Notes: generated by a model from the sequence alone, not told the origin. Numbered from the stretch's first letter, positions 1-9,909 are shown. The stretch is 37,491 nt of DNA from Nitrosomonadales bacterium (GCA_005240145.1 SBAS01000076.1:1-37491); one strand, 5' to 3'. Translations and numbers: made by a program.

Positions 1-1
1 G

Positions 2-100
2 CTGATCACCCCGATCGCGATGGAGCAGGGCTTGCGCTTTGCCATCCGCGAGGGCGGCAAGACCGTCGGCGCCGGCGTCGTCGCCAAGGTGATCGAATAA
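2..100 (+). CDS. tuf: Elongation factor Tu, C-terminal end (partial)
   Basis: The window opens inside this gene; only the last 32 residues and the TAA stop are present. They read [19 protein letters not shown] followed by [13 protein letters not shown], the conserved end of domain 3 of EF-Tu, the GTPase that delivers aminoacyl-tRNA to the ribosome. The stop overlaps the start of rpsJ by one base (TAATG), so str and S10 genes are very probably one transcription unit here. Whether this is the only tuf copy cannot be seen. Confidence 0.96.
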   Translation: MITPIAMEQGLRFAIREGGKTVGAGVVAKVIE

Positions 101-417
101 TGGCCACACAAAGCCAGCGCATCCGCATTCGCTTGAAGGCCTTCGACTACCGGCTGATCGACCGGTCGGCGCTGGAGATCGTCGATACGGCCAATCGCAC
201 GGGCGCCGTCGTGCGCGGCCCGGTGCCGCTGCCGACGCGCAAGGCGCGCTTCGACCTGCTGCGCTCGCCGCATGCCGACAAGACTTCGCGCGAACAGCTC
301 GAGATCCGCACGCACCTGCGCCTCATGGACATCATCGATCCGACCGACAAGACGGTGGACGCGCTCATGAAGCTCGACCTGCCCGCAGGCGTCGACGTGG
401 AGATCAAGGTTAAGTAG
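100..417 (+). CDS. rpsJ: 30S ribosomal protein S10
   Basis: The 105-residue product matches S10 along its whole length (E. coli 103 aa). The [15 protein letters not shown] start, the [11 protein letters not shown] loop that reaches into the 30S head, and the [23 protein letters not shown] end are all present. S10 is a 30S head protein and also binds NusB in antitermination complexes. The ATG overlaps the tuf stop, so translation is probably coupled to EF-Tu. No S10-type leader can lie upstream because the coding regions touch; any such control would have to sit elsewhere, for example in the gap before rplC. Confidence 0.98.
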   Translation: MATQSQRIRIRLKAFDYRLIDRSALEIVDTANRTGAVVRGPVPLPTRKARFDLLRSPHADKTSREQLEIRTHLRLMDIIDPTDKTVDALMKLDLPAGVDVEIKVK

Positions 418-438
418 CACCGCAATACAAAGTGCAGG

Positions 439-476
439 GCCGGCCAACAGGAGCCGGCGCCCCCGGAGGATGGGGG
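439..476 (+). promoter_or_regulatory. Two tandem hairpins in the rpsJ-rplC gap
   Basis: In the 86-base gap between S10 and L3, GCCGGC at 439-444 can pair with GCCGGC at 453-458 (8-base loop). CCCCC at 460-464 can pair with GGGGG at 472-476, leaving a loop that carries GGAGGA. There is no T-run, so a terminator is unlikely. An RNA control element or a standby ribosome site upstream of rplC is possible. Both pairings are read directly; any function is inferred. Confidence 0.35.
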
Positions 477-503
477 TCAAACATAAAAGATGGAGAAGTG
501 GTC

Positions 504-1142
504 ATGACGATAGGACTGGTCGGCCGCAAGGTCGGCATGATGCGCATCTTCACCGACGAGGGCGACGCCCAGCCGGTGACCGTGCTCGACGTCTCCGACA
601 ACCGGATCACGCAGATCAAGAGCGCGGACAAGGACGGTTACGCTGCCGTTCAGGTCGCGTTCGGCAAGCGGCGCGCGAGCCGGGTGAGGAAACCCCTCGC
701 TGGACATCTCGCCAAGGCGGGGGTCGAAGCCGGCCATGTGCTGCGCGAATTCCGCGCCGATGCCAAGGATCTCGCCAACCTCAAGGTCGGCGGCAAGATC
801 GGCGTCGAAATCTTCAAGGTCGGACAGAAGGTGGACGTGCAGGGCACCACCATCGGCAAGGGTTTCGCCGGCGTCATCAAGCGCCACCACTTCTCCTCCA
901 ACCGCGAGACCCACGGCAACTCGATCACCACGCGCGCGCAAGGGTCCACCGGCCAGCGCCAGGATCCGGGCCGCGTGTTCCCGGGCAAGCGCATGGCCGG
1001 CCATCTGGGCGACAAGCAGCGCACGATCCAGAACCTGGTGGTGGTGCGCATCGATGCCGAGCGCCAGCTGCTGCTGGTGAAGGGCTCGGTTCCCGGCTAT
1101 GCCGGACGCGACATCGTCGTACGCCCCGCGGTGAAAGTCTGA
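504..1142 (+). CDS. rplC: 50S ribosomal protein L3
   Basis: L3 is an early-assembly 23S rRNA-binding protein whose long loop reaches the peptidyl transferase centre. The start at 504 gives 212 residues beginning [16 protein letters not shown], matching the family (E. coli 209 aa), with a GGAG ribosome site at 492-495. The same frame is open back to 432, but that would add 24 residues foreign to L3. The GSTGQ motif holds Q151, equivalent to Gln150 of E. coli L3 that PrmB methylates, and is followed by [13 protein letters not shown]. Two bases separate it from rplD. Confidence 0.98.
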   Translation: MTIGLVGRKVGMMRIFTDEGDAQPVTVLDVSDNRITQIKSADKDGYAAVQVAFGKRRASRVRKPLAGHLAKAGVEAGHVLREFRADAKDLANLKVGGKIGVEIFKVGQKVDVQGTTIGKGFAGVIKRHHFSSNRETHGNSITTRAQGSTGQRQDPGRVFPGKRMAGHLGDKQRTIQNLVVVRIDAERQLLLVKGSVPGYAGRDIVVRPAVKV

Positions 1143-1144
1143 CC

Positions 1145-1774
1145 ATGGAACTGAAACTCATCAGTGAAAAAGGCGGCGACAAGGGCTCGGCGGGCACGGT
1201 GGCCGCGAAGGACGAGATTTTCGCGCGCGACTTCAACGAAGCGCTGATCCACCAGCTCGTCGTCGCCTACGAGGCGAACGCGCGCCTGGGCACGAGAAAG
1301 CAGAAGGATCGCGGCGAAGTGCGCCATTCGACCAAGAAGCCGTGGCGCCAGAAGGGCACCGGCCGCGCGCGCGCCGGCATGACCTCGAGCCCCCTGTGGC
1401 GCGGCGGCGGCAAGATCTTCCCCAATACGCCGGAGGAGAACTTCTCGCAGAAGGTGAACCGCAGGATGTACCGCGCCGGCATGGCGTCGATCCTGTCGCA
1501 GCTCGTGCGCGAGGACCGCATCCGCGTGGTGGACGAATTCAAGCTCCCCCACCCGAAGACGAAGCTGCTGGCGCAGAAGGTGAAGGCGATGGGCTTTGAC
1601 GAAGTGCTCGTGATCACCGATGAAATGGACTCGAACCTCTCGCTTTCCTCGCGCAACCTGCACAACGTCGAGGTGATCGGCGTGCGCGAGGCCAATCCGG
1701 TGGCGCTGGTGCGTTATCCGAACGTGCTGCTGACCAAGAAGGCGGTCGCGCGCTTCGAGGAGATGTTCAAATGA
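1145..1774 (+). CDS. rplD: 50S ribosomal protein L4
   Basis: The 209-residue product carries the L4 landmarks: the extended loop around [20 protein letters not shown] and [20 protein letters not shown], which lines the exit tunnel, then [16 protein letters not shown] and a C-terminal globular part ending VARFEEMFK. In gammaproteobacteria L4 also represses its own operon through the S10 leader; no such leader lies before rpsJ here. The gene starts two bases after rplC and its TGA overlaps the rplW ATG (ATGA). Confidence 0.98.
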   Translation: MELKLISEKGGDKGSAGTVAAKDEIFARDFNEALIHQLVVAYEANARLGTRKQKDRGEVRHSTKKPWRQKGTGRARAGMTSSPLWRGGGKIFPNTPEENFSQKVNRRMYRAGMASILSQLVREDRIRVVDEFKLPHPKTKLLAQKVKAMGFDEVLVITDEMDSNLSLSSRNLHNVEVIGVREANPVALVRYPNVLLTKKAVARFEEMFK

Positions 1775-2085
1775 CCGCGCCGCGCAAGTACAACGCCGAG
1801 CAGCTCATGCAGGTACTGCTCGCGCCGGTGGTATCGGAGAAAAGCACGCGCGTCGCGGACAAGAACCGCCAGTACGTGTTCCGCGTCGCCGACGCCGCCA
1901 CCAAGCCCGAGATCAAGGCCGCGGTCGAGCTGCTGTTCAAGACCAAGGTGGACGCGGTCACGGTCAGCCGCGTGAAGGGCAAGCAGAAGCGTTTCGGCCG
2001 CTTCATCGGCCGCCGCAACAACTGGAAGAAGGCCTACGTGCGTCTCGCCGCGGGCCAGGAAATCAACTTTGCGGCGACGGAGTAA
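1771..2085 (+). CDS. rplW: 50S ribosomal protein L23
   Basis: L23 sits at the tunnel exit and docks trigger factor and SRP. The 104-residue protein has the expected [12 protein letters not shown] start, the strand KYVF-type segment ([23 protein letters not shown]) and the [26 protein letters not shown] loop. The short EINFAATE C-terminus is normal. The start overlaps the rplD stop by 4 bases, and rplB follows after 3 bases. Confidence 0.98.
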   Translation: MTAPRKYNAEQLMQVLLAPVVSEKSTRVADKNRQYVFRVADAATKPEIKAAVELLFKTKVDAVTVSRVKGKQKRFGRFIGRRNNWKKAYVRLAAGQEINFAATE

Positions 2086-2088
2086 GCC

Positions 2089-2916
2089 ATGCCATTGATG
2101 AAAGTAAAGCCGACTTCGCCTGGCCGGCGCTCGTTCGTCAAGGTGGTGACGCCCAATCTGCACAAGGGCGAGCCGCACTGGCCGCTCATCGAGAGCCAGA
2201 ACCGCGGCAGCGGCCGCAACAACCACGGCCGCGTCACCGTTCGCCACAAGGGCGGCGGCCACAAGCAGCACTATCGCGTGGTGGACTTCCGCCGCGACAA
2301 GGACGGCATCCAGGCCACGGTCGAGCGGCTCGAATACGATCCGAACCGCAGCGCCCACCTCGCCCTGCTGCTGTATGCCGACGGCGAGCGCCGCTACATC
2401 ATCGCGCCCAAGGGGCTGAGCGCAGGCACGCAGCTGCTCTCGGGCGCCGAAGCGCCGATCAAGACCGGCAACACCCTGCCGCTGAAGAGCATCCCGGTCG
2501 GCACCACGGTGCACTGCATCGAGATGCTGCAGGGCAAGGGCGCGCAGCTCGCCCGTTCCGCGGGCGCCTCGGCGCAGTTGCTCGCGCGCGAAGGCTCCTA
2601 CGCGCAGCTGCGCTTGCGCTCGGGCGAGATCCGCAAGGTGCACGTCGATTGCCGCGCCACCATCGGCGAAGTCGGCAACGAAGAACACAACCTCGAATCC
2701 ATCGGCAAGGCGGGCCGCAAGCGCTGGCGCGGCGTGAAGCCGACGGTGCGCGGCGTGGCGATGAACCCGATCGACCACCCGCACGGCGGCGGCGAAGGCC
2801 GCACCTCATCCGGACGGCCGCCGGTTTCGCCCTGGGGCGTGCAGACCAAGGGCTTCAAAACGCGGTCGAACAAGCGGACGCAGGTGATGATCGTCCGCGA
2901 CCGGCGAACGAAATAA
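2089..2916 (+). CDS. rplB: 50S ribosomal protein L2
   Basis: L2 is an essential 23S rRNA-binding protein next to the peptidyl transferase centre. The 275-residue product is of normal length, with [22 protein letters not shown] near the N-terminus and the signature [14 protein letters not shown] at about 225-238. H230 corresponds to the functionally important His229 of E. coli. The C-terminus ends in the basic tail [27 protein letters not shown] stretch provides the ribosome site for the following rpsS. Confidence 0.98.
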   Translation: MPLMKVKPTSPGRRSFVKVVTPNLHKGEPHWPLIESQNRGSGRNNHGRVTVRHKGGGHKQHYRVVDFRRDKDGIQATVERLEYDPNRSAHLALLLYADGERRYIIAPKGLSAGTQLLSGAEAPIKTGNTLPLKSIPVGTTVHCIEMLQGKGAQLARSAGASAQLLAREGSYAQLRLRSGEIRKVHVDCRATIGEVGNEEHNLESIGKAGRKRWRGVKPTVRGVAMNPIDHPHGGGEGRTSSGRPPVSPWGVQTKGFKTRSNKRTQVMIVRDRRTK

Positions 2917-2928
2917 GGGATAGAGGCC

Positions 2929-3315
2929 ATGGCTCGCTCAATCAAGAAGGGTCCCTTCGTGGACTACCACCTCATGCAGAAGGTCGACAAGGCGCGCGGC
3001 GGCAACGACAAGCGCCCGATCAAGACCTGGTCGCGCCGCTCGACGGTGATGCCGGACTTCGTCGGCCTGACGCTGGCGGTGCACAACGGCAAGCAGCACA
3101 TTCCCGTGTACGTGACCGAGAACATGGTCGGGCACAAGCTGGGCGAGTTCGCCCTCACGCGCATCTTCAAGAGCCACTCGGCAGCCGGCAAGCGCACCGC
3201 CGAGGCGGCAGCGGCAGGCAAGTCGCCGCCCCCGGGCGGCGGCATGGGCGCCGGCGCGGCCGCGCCGGCGGCGGCACCGGCGGCGGCAGCGCCGGCGGCA
3301 CCGGCCAAAAAGTAA
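2929..3315 (+). CDS. rpsS: 30S ribosomal protein S19 with an unusual C-terminal tail
   Basis: Residues 1-91 are ordinary S19: [40 protein letters not shown] and [21 protein letters not shown]19 lies in the 30S head and its tail approaches the A site. The family normally stops at about 92 residues, but this protein runs to 128 with a tail made almost only of Ala, Pro and Gly and ending in KK. The reading frame is unbroken and rplV follows with normal spacing, so the tail looks genuine and not a lost stop. Its role is unknown. Confidence 0.97.
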   Translation: MARSIKKGPFVDYHLMQKVDKARGGNDKRPIKTWSRRSTVMPDFVGLTLAVHNGKQHIPVYVTENMVGHKLGEFALTRIFKSHSAAGKRTAEAAAAGKSPPPGGGMGAGAAAPAAAPAAAAPAAPAKK

Positions 3316-3338
3316 AAGTGCGGACGTAAGGGGCATTC

Positions 3339-3668
3339 ATGGAAACCAAAGCATCGCTGCGCGGCGCGCACCTGTCGGCCCAGAAAGGCCGGCTGGTGGC
3401 GGACCTCGTTCGCGGCAAGAAGGTCGACCAGGCGATCAACATCCTCGCCTATTCGCCCAAGGCGGGCGCCGCGTTGATCAAGAAACTGCTCGAGTCCGCG
3501 ATCGCGAATGCCGAGCACAACGACGGCGCGGACATCGACACGCTCAAGGTGAAGACGATCCACGTCGAGCGCGGCGCCTTCCAGAAACGCTTCCACGCGC
3601 GCGCCAAGGGGCGCGGCACCAGGGTGCTGCGGCATTCCTGCCACATCTACCTGACGGTCGGAGATTAG
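3339..3668 (+). CDS. rplV: 50S ribosomal protein L22
   Basis: L22 lines the exit tunnel through a long beta-hairpin. The 109 residues match the family: [27 protein letters not shown], the helix [14 protein letters not shown], and the hairpin region [24 protein letters not shown] ending [17 protein letters not shown] ribosome site lies before the ATG, and rpsC follows after 10 bases (AGAGGACACCCC). Confidence 0.98.
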   Translation: METKASLRGAHLSAQKGRLVADLVRGKKVDQAINILAYSPKAGAALIKKLLESAIANAEHNDGADIDTLKVKTIHVERGAFQKRFHARAKGRGTRVLRHSCHIYLTVGD

Positions 3669-3678
3669 AGGACACCCC

Positions 3679-4566
<888 letters not shown>

Positions 4567-4569
4567 GCC

Positions 4570-4983
4570 ATGCTGCAACCCGCACGCACCAAGTACCGTA
4601 AGCAGCAAAAGGGCCGCAATACGGGCATCGCCACGCGCGGCAACAAGGTCTCCTTCGGCGAGTATGGGCTCAAGGCGGTCGGCCGTGGCCGCCTTACTGC
4701 GCGCCAGCTCGAAGCCGCGCGCCGCACGCTGTCGCGCCACATCAAGCGCGGCGGCCGCGTCTGGATCCGCGTTTTCCCGGACAAGCCGATCTCGCGCAAG
4801 CCGGCCGAAGTGCGCATGGGCAACGGCAAGGGCAATCCGGAGTATTTCGTCTGCGAAATCCAGCCGGGCAAGATCATTTTCGAGATGGACGGGGTGGACG
4901 CGGCGCTGGCGAAGGAGGCCTTCACGCTGGCCGCGGCGAAGCTGCCGTTCAGGACCGTGTCCGTACACCGGATGCTGGGATAA
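4570..4983 (+). CDS. rplP: 50S ribosomal protein L16
   Basis: L16 organises the A-site region of the 50S subunit. The 137-residue product matches the family (E. coli 136): [17 protein letters not shown] start, [21 protein letters not shown], the [23 protein letters not shown] loop near the tRNA elbow, and the end [11 protein letters not shown]. The ATG comes three bases after the rpsC stop, so the two are almost certainly translationally coupled. Confidence 0.98.
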   Translation: MLQPARTKYRKQQKGRNTGIATRGNKVSFGEYGLKAVGRGRLTARQLEAARRTLSRHIKRGGRVWIRVFPDKPISRKPAEVRMGNGKGNPEYFVCEIQPGKIIFEMDGVDAALAKEAFTLAAAKLPFRTVSVHRMLG

Positions 4984-5004
4984 GGTACAGAAAGGAAAAT
5001 GCGC

Positions 5005-5196
5005 ATGAAAGCCAGTGAACTTCGCGCCAAGAACGGCGACGAGCTGCAGAAGGAACTGAACGAACTGCTCAAGGCGCAGTTCGGCATGCGCATGCAGCAC
5101 GCGACGCAGCAGCTCACCAACACCAGCCAGATCAAGAAAGTGCGCCGCGACATCGCGCGCACCCGCACCGTCATCAAAGAGAAGGCCGCAAAATGA
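5005..5196 (+). CDS. rpmC: 50S ribosomal protein L29
   Basis: A small two-helix protein at the tunnel exit. An in-frame ATG exists at 4999, but the AAAGGA ribosome site (4991-4996) is too close to it. The ATG at 5005 has good spacing and gives 63 residues ([18 protein letters not shown]...), the same length as E. coli L29. The core motif [21 protein letters not shown] is present. The stop overlaps the rpsQ start (ATGA). Confidence 0.97.
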   Translation: MKASELRAKNGDELQKELNELLKAQFGMRMQHATQQLTNTSQIKKVRRDIARTRTVIKEKAAK

Positions 5197-5504
5197 ACGC
5201 TACAGCAACTGTCCAGCCGGCGGCCCACGCCCCCGATCCGAAGGCGAGCGTCGCCAACACGCGCAAGCTGGTCGGCCGCGTGGTGAGCAACAAGATGCAG
5301 AAAACCGTGGTGGTGCGGGTCGAGCGCCGCGTGAAGCATGCCGAATTCGGCAAGATCATCACGCGCTCGAGCAAGTACCACGCGCATGTCGCCACGGGAA
5401 CGTTTCAGGAAGGCGACCTGGTCGAGATCGCCGAAGGCCGGCCGATCTCAAAAACCAAGTCCTGGACCGTCACGCGGCTTGTAGAGAAGTCGAAAGCCGT
5501 TTAA
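5193..5504 (+). CDS. rpsQ: 30S ribosomal protein S17
   Basis: S17 is a primary 16S rRNA-binding protein with an OB fold. Residues 24-103 are typical: [43 protein letters not shown] and [18 protein letters not shown]. The first 17-20 residues (Ala/Pro/Gln-rich) extend the usual N-terminus; E. coli S17 is 84 aa. The start is fixed by the ATGA overlap with rpmC. It is the last gene of the classical S10 group. Confidence 0.97.
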   Translation: MNATATVQPAAHAPDPKASVANTRKLVGRVVSNKMQKTVVVRVERRVKHAEFGKIITRSSKYHAHVATGTFQEGDLVEIAEGRPISKTKSWTVTRLVEKSKAV

Positions 5505-5507
5505 AAT
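5479..5507 (+). promoter_or_regulatory. Candidate promoter before the spc block
   Basis: TTGTAG at 5479-5484 is followed after 17 bases by TAAAAT at 5502-5507, overlapping the end of rpsQ. The -10 matches the sigma70 consensus at five of six positions, the -35 at only three. The site sits at the S10/spc boundary where other bacteria also have a promoter, which is the main reason to list it. Confidence 0.3.
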
Positions 5508-5539
5508 TAACAGCTTCCCCCTGTAGCGGGGCCCAAGAC

Positions 5540-5558
5540 TTCGGGTCAGTGACCCGAA
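5540..5558 (+). repeat. Perfect 9-base inverted repeat in the rpsQ-rplN gap
   Basis: TTCGGGTCA and TGACCCGAA flank a single G. As RNA this folds to a 7-8 bp stem with a tiny loop. It stands 21 bases upstream of the rplN ATG, just before the GGAGAGAAGGA ribosome site, and has no T-run. It could be an operator, an RNA control hairpin or a processing site. The symmetry is seen directly; the role is not known. Confidence 0.45.
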
Positions 5559-5579
5559 AGTTGGAGAGAAGGAAAAGTC

Positions 5580-5948
5580 ATGATTCAAATGCAATCCGTG
5601 CTCGATGTCGCCGATAACACCGGTGCGCGCTCCGTCATGTGCATCAAGGTGCTGGGCGGCTCGAAGCGCCGCTACGCCTCGATCGGCGACGTGATCAAGG
5701 TCAGCATCAAGGATGCGGCACCGCGCGGGCGCGTGAAGAAGGGCGAGGTCTATGACGCCGTCGTGGTGCGTACCGCCAAGGGCGTGCGCCGCGGCGACGG
5801 TTCGCTCGTGCGCTTCGACTCGAACGCGGTGGTGCTGCTCACCGCCAAGCTTGAGCCGATCGGCACCCGCATTTTCGGGCCGGTGACGCGCGAGCTGCGC
5901 ACCGAGCGCTTCATGAAAATCGTATCGCTTGCACCCGAGGTGCTCTGA
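5580..5948 (+). CDS. rplN: 50S ribosomal protein L14
   Basis: L14 forms intersubunit bridges B5 and B8 and is the docking site of the silencing factor RsfS. The 122-residue product matches over its full length: [53 protein letters not shown], and the end [15 protein letters not shown] then [13 protein letters not shown] strong GGAGAGAAGGA ribosome site precedes it. The stop TGA overlaps the rplX ATG by one base (TGATG). Confidence 0.98.
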   Translation: MIQMQSVLDVADNTGARSVMCIKVLGGSKRRYASIGDVIKVSIKDAAPRGRVKKGEVYDAVVVRTAKGVRRGDGSLVRFDSNAVVLLTAKLEPIGTRIFGPVTRELRTERFMKIVSLAPEVL

Positions 5949-6265
5949 TGCAACGCATAAAGAAAGGCGATGAGGTGGTGGTGATTTCGGGCCGCGACAA
6001 GGGCAAGCGCGGCACGGTGCTGCGCCGCGTCGACGACGCGCACGTCGTGGTCGAGGGCGTGAACCGGGTGAAGAAGCACCAGCGGCCGAACCCGATGAAG
6101 AACCAGACCGGCGGCATCGTCGACAAGGACATGCCGATCCACATTTCCAACATAGCGCTGTTCAATCCGGCGACCAAGAAAGCCGACCGCGTCGGCTTCA
6201 AGCTGCTCGGCGACGGACGCAAGGTGCGGGTTTTCCGCTCGAACGGCGAACAGGTGGACGCGTAA
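5948..6265 (+). CDS. rplX: 50S ribosomal protein L24
   Basis: L24 is an assembly initiator that binds the 5' end of 23S rRNA. The 105 residues begin [26 protein letters not shown], the KOW motif, and continue with [40 protein letters not shown], all diagnostic for bacterial L24. Length equals the usual 102-106. The start overlaps the rplN stop. Confidence 0.98.
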   Translation: MQRIKKGDEVVVISGRDKGKRGTVLRRVDDAHVVVEGVNRVKKHQRPNPMKNQTGGIVDKDMPIHISNIALFNPATKKADRVGFKLLGDGRKVRVFRSNGEQVDA

Positions 6266-6274
6266 GGACAGGCC

Positions 6275-7033
6275 ATGGCGAAGGACAAAGACAAAGACGC
6301 AAAACCCAAGCAGCAGGCGGCGCCGCAGCAGCAGCCGAAGAAAGAGCAGCAGGCGAAAAAGCCCGCGCCGATTCTGGCCGACACCGGCCCGCGCGTGCCC
6401 GCGCCCCCGGCCCGGCTCGCGATCCAGTACCGCGAGAAGATCGTGCCCGACCTGATGAAGAAATTCGGCTACACCACCGTGATGCAGGTGCCGCGCATCA
6501 AGAAGATCGTCGTCAACATGGGCGTCGGCGAGGCGGTGAACGACAAGAAGGTGCTCGATCATGCCGTCGCCGACATGACCCGCATCGCGGGCCAGAAGCC
6601 GGTCGTGACCAAGACGCGCAAGTCGATCGCCAACTTCAAGGTGCGCGCCGGCTACCCGGTGGGCTGCATGGTGACGCTGCGTGGCGCACGCATGTACGAA
6701 TTCCTCGACCGCCTGGTGAACATCGCGATCCCGCGCATCCGCGACTTCAGGGGCGTATCCAATCGCGCCTTCGACGGCCGCGGCAGCTACAGCCTGGGCG
6801 TGAAGGAACAGATCATTTTCCCCGAGATCGAGTACGACAAGATCGACGCCATCCGCGGCATGGACATCGCCATCAACACCACGGCGAAGACCGACGACGA
6901 GGCGCGCGCGCTGCTCACGGCGTTCCGCTTCCCGTTCCGCATCGAGCAGGTGAAAGCCGAACAAGCAAAGCAAGCGCAGGCAAAACCGGCACAGACCACG
7001 CCGGAACCGAACATGCAAGAACAGAAAGGCTGA
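6275..7033 (+). CDS. rplE: 50S ribosomal protein L5 extended at both ends
   Basis: Residues about 46-222 are ordinary L5, which binds 5S rRNA and contacts S13 and P-site t[87 protein letters not shown] and AFRFPFR. The usual protein is about 179 residues; this one is 252. About 45 residues rich in Lys, Gln, Ala and Pro precede the core, and about 30 similar residues follow it. No other start codon lies close to the core, and the ATG at 6275 has an AAGGAC ribosome site, so the N-terminal extension is probably translated. Confidence 0.96.
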   Translation: MAKDKDKDAKPKQQAAPQQQPKKEQQAKKPAPILADTGPRVPAPPARLAIQYREKIVPDLMKKFGYTTVMQVPRIKKIVVNMGVGEAVNDKKVLDHAVADMTRIAGQKPVVTKTRKSIANFKVRAGYPVGCMVTLRGARMYEFLDRLVNIAIPRIRDFRGVSNRAFDGRGSYSLGVKEQIIFPEIEYDKIDAIRGMDIAINTTAKTDDEARALLTAFRFPFRIEQVKAEQAKQAQAKPAQTTPEPNMQEQKG

Positions 7034-7038
7034 CCCGC

Positions 7039-7344
7039 ATGGCCAAGCTCTCAGTGAAGCTGCGTGACAAATACCGCCGCCAGACCGTGGAGAAATTCAA
7101 GGCGAAGCGCGCCGCGCTGTTCGCCGTGATCCACAACGTCAAAGCCAGCGACGAGGAGCGCGATACCGCGCGCGCCAAGCTGCAGCGCCTGCCGCGCGAT
7201 TCCTCGCCGGTGCGCCTGCGCAACCGCTGCGCGCTGACCGGACGGCCGCGCGGCGTGTACCGCAAATTCGGTCTCGGACGCATCAAGCTGCGCGAACTCG
7301 CGTTGCACGGCGAAGTGCCCGGTGTGATCAAGGCGAGCTGGTAA
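7039..7344 (+). CDS. rpsN: 30S ribosomal protein S14 (zinc-independent form)
   Basis: The 101-residue protein is the long S14 form lacking the CxxC...CxxC zinc motif: [14 protein letters not shown], then [39 protein letters not shown] and the end [12 protein letters not shown]14 lies in the 30S head beside S3 and S19. Five bases separate it from rplE; an AAGGAG site for rpsH follows its stop. Confidence 0.98.
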   Translation: MAKLSVKLRDKYRRQTVEKFKAKRAALFAVIHNVKASDEERDTARAKLQRLPRDSSPVRLRNRCALTGRPRGVYRKFGLGRIKLRELALHGEVPGVIKASW

Positions 7345-7354
7345 GGAGCCCGCG

Positions 7355-7750
7355 ATGAGCATGAGCGATCCGATCGCAGACATGTTGACCCGCATCCGCA
7401 ATGCCCAGATGGTCGGGCAGGTGGAGGTCGGCATGCCCTGTTCCAAGCTGAAGGTTTCCATCGCCCAGGTGCTGAAGGACGAGGGCTACGTCGAGGACTT
7501 CGCGGTGCGCGACGACGGCCCGAAGAAGGTGCTGCGCATCGGCCTCAAGTACTACGCCGGCCGGCCCGTCATCGAACGGCTCGAGCGCATTTCCAAGCCC
7601 GGCCTGCGCGTCTACAAGGACCGCAACAGCCTGCCGCAGGTCATGAACGGCCTCGGCGTGGCGATCGTTTCCACCTCGCGTGGCGTGATGACCGACCGCA
7701 AGGCGCGCGCCACGGGCGTGGGCGGCGAAGTCCTCTGCATCGTCGCCTGA
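7355..7750 (+). CDS. rpsH: 30S ribosomal protein S8
   Basis: S8 binds the central domain of 16S rRNA and in E. coli represses the spc operon at the rplE start. The 131 residues begin [21 protein letters not shown] and end with [39 protein letters not shown], as expected. A second ATG lies six bases downstream, but the first one is better spaced from AAGGAG (7343-7348) and matches the family N-terminus. Whether an S8 target site exists around rplE was not resolved by eye. Confidence 0.98.
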   Translation: MSMSDPIADMLTRIRNAQMVGQVEVGMPCSKLKVSIAQVLKDEGYVEDFAVRDDGPKKVLRIGLKYYAGRPVIERLERISKPGLRVYKDRNSLPQVMNGLGVAIVSTSRGVMTDRKARATGVGGEVLCIVA

Positions 7751-7760
7751 GGAGACAGCC

Positions 7761-8294
7761 ATGTCGCGCATCGCAAAGAACCCCATCCCGCTGCCCAAGG
7801 GCGTCGAGGTGAAGATTTCCCCGGTCGAGATCTCCGTGAAGGGGCCGCTCGGCACCGTCGTGCGCCCGATGGACCCGAACGTCGGCGTCGAGAAGGACGG
7901 CGAAACGCTGAAGTGCAAGGCTCTGGGCAATTCGAACCACGCCAATGCCATGTCCGGCACCATGCGCATGCTGGTGGCCAACATGGTCACGGGCGTCACC
8001 AAGGGCTGGGAGAAGAAACTCGCGCTGGTCGGCGTCGGCTACCGCGCGCAGGCGCAGGGCGACAAGCTCAACCTGTCGCTGGGCTTCTCGCACCCGGTGG
8101 TGCAGCAGATGCCCAAGGGAATCAAGGTGGCGACGCCGACACAGACCGAAATCGTGGTGACCGGCATCGACAAGCAGCTGGTCGGACGCATCGCGGCCGA
8201 GATCCGCGACGTGAAGCCCCCCGAGCCCTACAAGGGCAAGGGCGTGCGCTACACGGGCGAGGCGATCGTGCTCAAAGAGACGAAGAAGAAGTAA
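7761..8294 (+). CDS. rplF: 50S ribosomal protein L6
   Basis: L6 lies near the sarcin-ricin loop and factor-binding site. The 177-residue product (E. coli 177) starts [18 protein letters not shown] and shows the duplicated fold with [24 protein letters not shown] and the signature [25 protein letters not shown] at the C-terminus. GAGGAGA precedes the ATG. Confidence 0.98.
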   Translation: MSRIAKNPIPLPKGVEVKISPVEISVKGPLGTVVRPMDPNVGVEKDGETLKCKALGNSNHANAMSGTMRMLVANMVTGVTKGWEKKLALVGVGYRAQAQGDKLNLSLGFSHPVVQQMPKGIKVATPTQTEIVVTGIDKQLVGRIAAEIRDVKPPEPYKGKGVRYTGEAIVLKETKKK

Positions 8295-8324
8295 GGCAAC
8301 CCTGGCAAACCTGGACACGTCACG

Positions 8325-8681
8325 ATGATCGACAAAAATTCCGCCCGCCTGCGCCGCTCGCGCCAGACGCGGCTCAAGATCCGCGAAATCGGCGCGGTGC
8401 GCCTCAAGGTGCACCGTACCAACGTGCATATCTACGCGCAGATCACCTCGCCCGGCGGCGACAAGGTGCTCGCGACGGCTTCCAGCGTGGAGAAGGACCT
8501 GCGCGCCAAGATGAAGTCCGGCGCGACGAAGAAGGCCGCCGAAGCGGTCGGCCAGCGCATCGCCGAAAAGGCGAAGGCGGCGGGTATACAAGCCGTGGCT
8601 TTCGATCGCGCGGGTTACCGTTATCACGGGCGCATCAAGGCGCTCGCCGAAGCTGCGCGGGCCGGCGGCCTCAAATTCTAA
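8325..8681 (+). CDS. rplR: 50S ribosomal protein L18
   Basis: L18 binds 5S rRNA together with L5 and L25. The 118 residues match the family: [40 protein letters not shown] and the end [26 protein letters not shown]. The ribosome site is weak: only CTGGACAC lies in the 30-base gap after rplF, so coupling to rplF translation is plausible. Confidence 0.98.
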   Translation: MIDKNSARLRRSRQTRLKIREIGAVRLKVHRTNVHIYAQITSPGGDKVLATASSVEKDLRAKMKSGATKKAAEAVGQRIAEKAKAAGIQAVAFDRAGYRYHGRIKALAEAARAGGLKF

Positions 8682-8691
8682 GGAACCGGCA

Positions 8692-9216
8692 ATGGCAAAA
8701 ATGCAGGCACGGCGGATGCAGCAGCAGGAAGAGCGGGGCGACGGGCTGCGCGAGAAGATGATCGCGGTCAACCGCGTCACCAAGGTGGTGAAGGGCGGCC
8801 GCGTGCTCGGTTTCGCCGCGCTCACCGTGGTGGGCGACGGCGACGGCAGCATCGGCATGGGCAAGGGCAAGGCGCGCGAAGTCCCGGTCGCGGTGCAAAA
8901 GGCGATGGAGGAAGCGCGCCGCTCGATGTTCAAGGTGAAACTGAAGAGCGGCACGCTGCACCACACCGTCATCGGCCACCACGGCTCGGCCAAGGTCCTC
9001 ATGCAACCCGCCTCGGAAGGCACCGGCATCATCGCCGGCGGCCCGATGCGCGCGGTGTTCGAGGTGATGGGCGTCACCAATGTGCTCGCCAAGTGCTTCG
9101 GCTCGACCAATCCGTACAACGTGGTGCGCGCGACGCTGCAAGGCCTGCAGGCGATGAACACGCCGGCCGAAATCGCCGCCAAGCGCGGCAAGAAGGTCGA
9201 GGAAATCCTTAACTAG
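8692..9216 (+). CDS. rpsE: 30S ribosomal protein S5
   Basis: S5 shapes translational accuracy at the mRNA entry site. The 174-residue product carries the double-stranded-RNA-binding N-terminal part ([45 protein letters not shown]) and the C-terminal part with [39 protein letters not shown]. Length and motifs are standard. AAGGAA precedes the ATG. Confidence 0.98.
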   Translation: MAKMQARRMQQQEERGDGLREKMIAVNRVTKVVKGGRVLGFAALTVVGDGDGSIGMGKGKAREVPVAVQKAMEEARRSMFKVKLKSGTLHHTVIGHHGSAKVLMQPASEGTGIIAGGPMRAVFEVMGVTNVLAKCFGSTNPYNVVRATLQGLQAMNTPAEIAAKRGKKVEEILN

Positions 9217-9224
9217 GGCGGCCC

Positions 9225-9407
9225 ATGGCGGACAAGAAAATCAAGGTGAAACTGGTGAAGAGCACCAACGGCTGCAAGACCGGGCACGTCGCGACCGTGC
9301 GCGGCCTGGGCTTGCGGCGTCTGAACCACGTGGTCGAGCTCGTCGACACCCCCGAGGTGCGCGGCATGATCAACCGCGTGGCCTATCTCGTCAGGCTGGA
9401 GAGCTAG
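9225..9407 (+). CDS. rpmD: 50S ribosomal protein L30
   Basis: The 60-residue product is typical L30: [55 protein letters not shown]. It lies between rpsE (8-base gap) and rplO (1-base gap), the invariable position of rpmD in the spc block. Confidence 0.98.
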   Translation: MADKKIKVKLVKSTNGCKTGHVATVRGLGLRRLNHVVELVDTPEVRGMINRVAYLVRLES

Positions 9408-9408
9408 G

Positions 9409-9903
9409 ATGAAACTCAATCAATTGAAACCGGCGCCCGGCTCCAACCAGCCCCGCCACCGCGTTGGACGCGGCATGGGTTCGGGCTGGGGCAAGACCGC
9501 GGGCCTGGGCCACAAGGGCCAGAAGGCGCGCGCGGGTGGCTTCCACAAGGTCGGCTTCGAAGGCGGCCAGATGCCGCTGCACCGCCGGCTGCCCAAGCGC
9601 GGCTTCAAGTCGCTCACGCGCCGCACCGTGGCAGAAGTGCGCCTCTCGGACCTGCAGGCGATGAAGGCGAGCGACATCGACTTCGCCACGCTGCTCGCCG
9701 AGCGCGTGGTGCCGAAGGAAACGCTGAGCGCCAAGGTCATCCTGTCAGGCGAACTCAAGCGCAAGATCACGCTGAAGGGCGTGAAGGCGAGCAAGGGCGC
9801 GCGCGCCGCGATCGAAGCAGCGGGCGGCAAGTATGAAGAACCGGCGGCGGCACCGGCGCCATTGAAGAAGCTGGTGGCGAAAGAACCCAAGGCAAAGGAA
9901 TAA
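9409..9903 (+). CDS. rplO: 50S ribosomal protein L15
   Basis: L15 is a late-assembly 50S protein with a long Gly/Arg-rich N-terminal arm, here [29 protein letters not shown], followed by [18 protein letters not shown]. The core ends near residue 144 (EAAGGKYEE) and a tail of about 20 Ala/Pro/Lys residues follows; E. coli L15 is 144 aa against 164 here. Its last codons (GCAAAGGAATAA) also provide the ribosome site for secY. Confidence 0.98.
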   Translation: MKLNQLKPAPGSNQPRHRVGRGMGSGWGKTAGLGHKGQKARAGGFHKVGFEGGQMPLHRRLPKRGFKSLTRRTVAEVRLSDLQAMKASDIDFATLLAERVVPKETLSAKVILSGELKRKITLKGVKASKGARAAIEAAGGKYEEPAAAPAPLKKLVAKEPKAKE

Positions 9904-9909
9904 GCCCGC

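Noticed and set aside
432-503. Longer start for rplC
   Set aside because: The added residues do not belong to L3, and the ATG at 504 has the ribosome site and the family N-terminus.
3199-3312. Tandem repeat or CRISPR-like array in the end of rpsS
   Set aside because: The GCN/CCG repeats are imperfect, in frame and encode the Ala/Pro tail; there are no spacers.
4999-5004. Earlier ATG for rpmC
   Set aside because: It is too close to the AAAGGA ribosome site; the ATG at 5005 has proper spacing and gives the usual L29 length.
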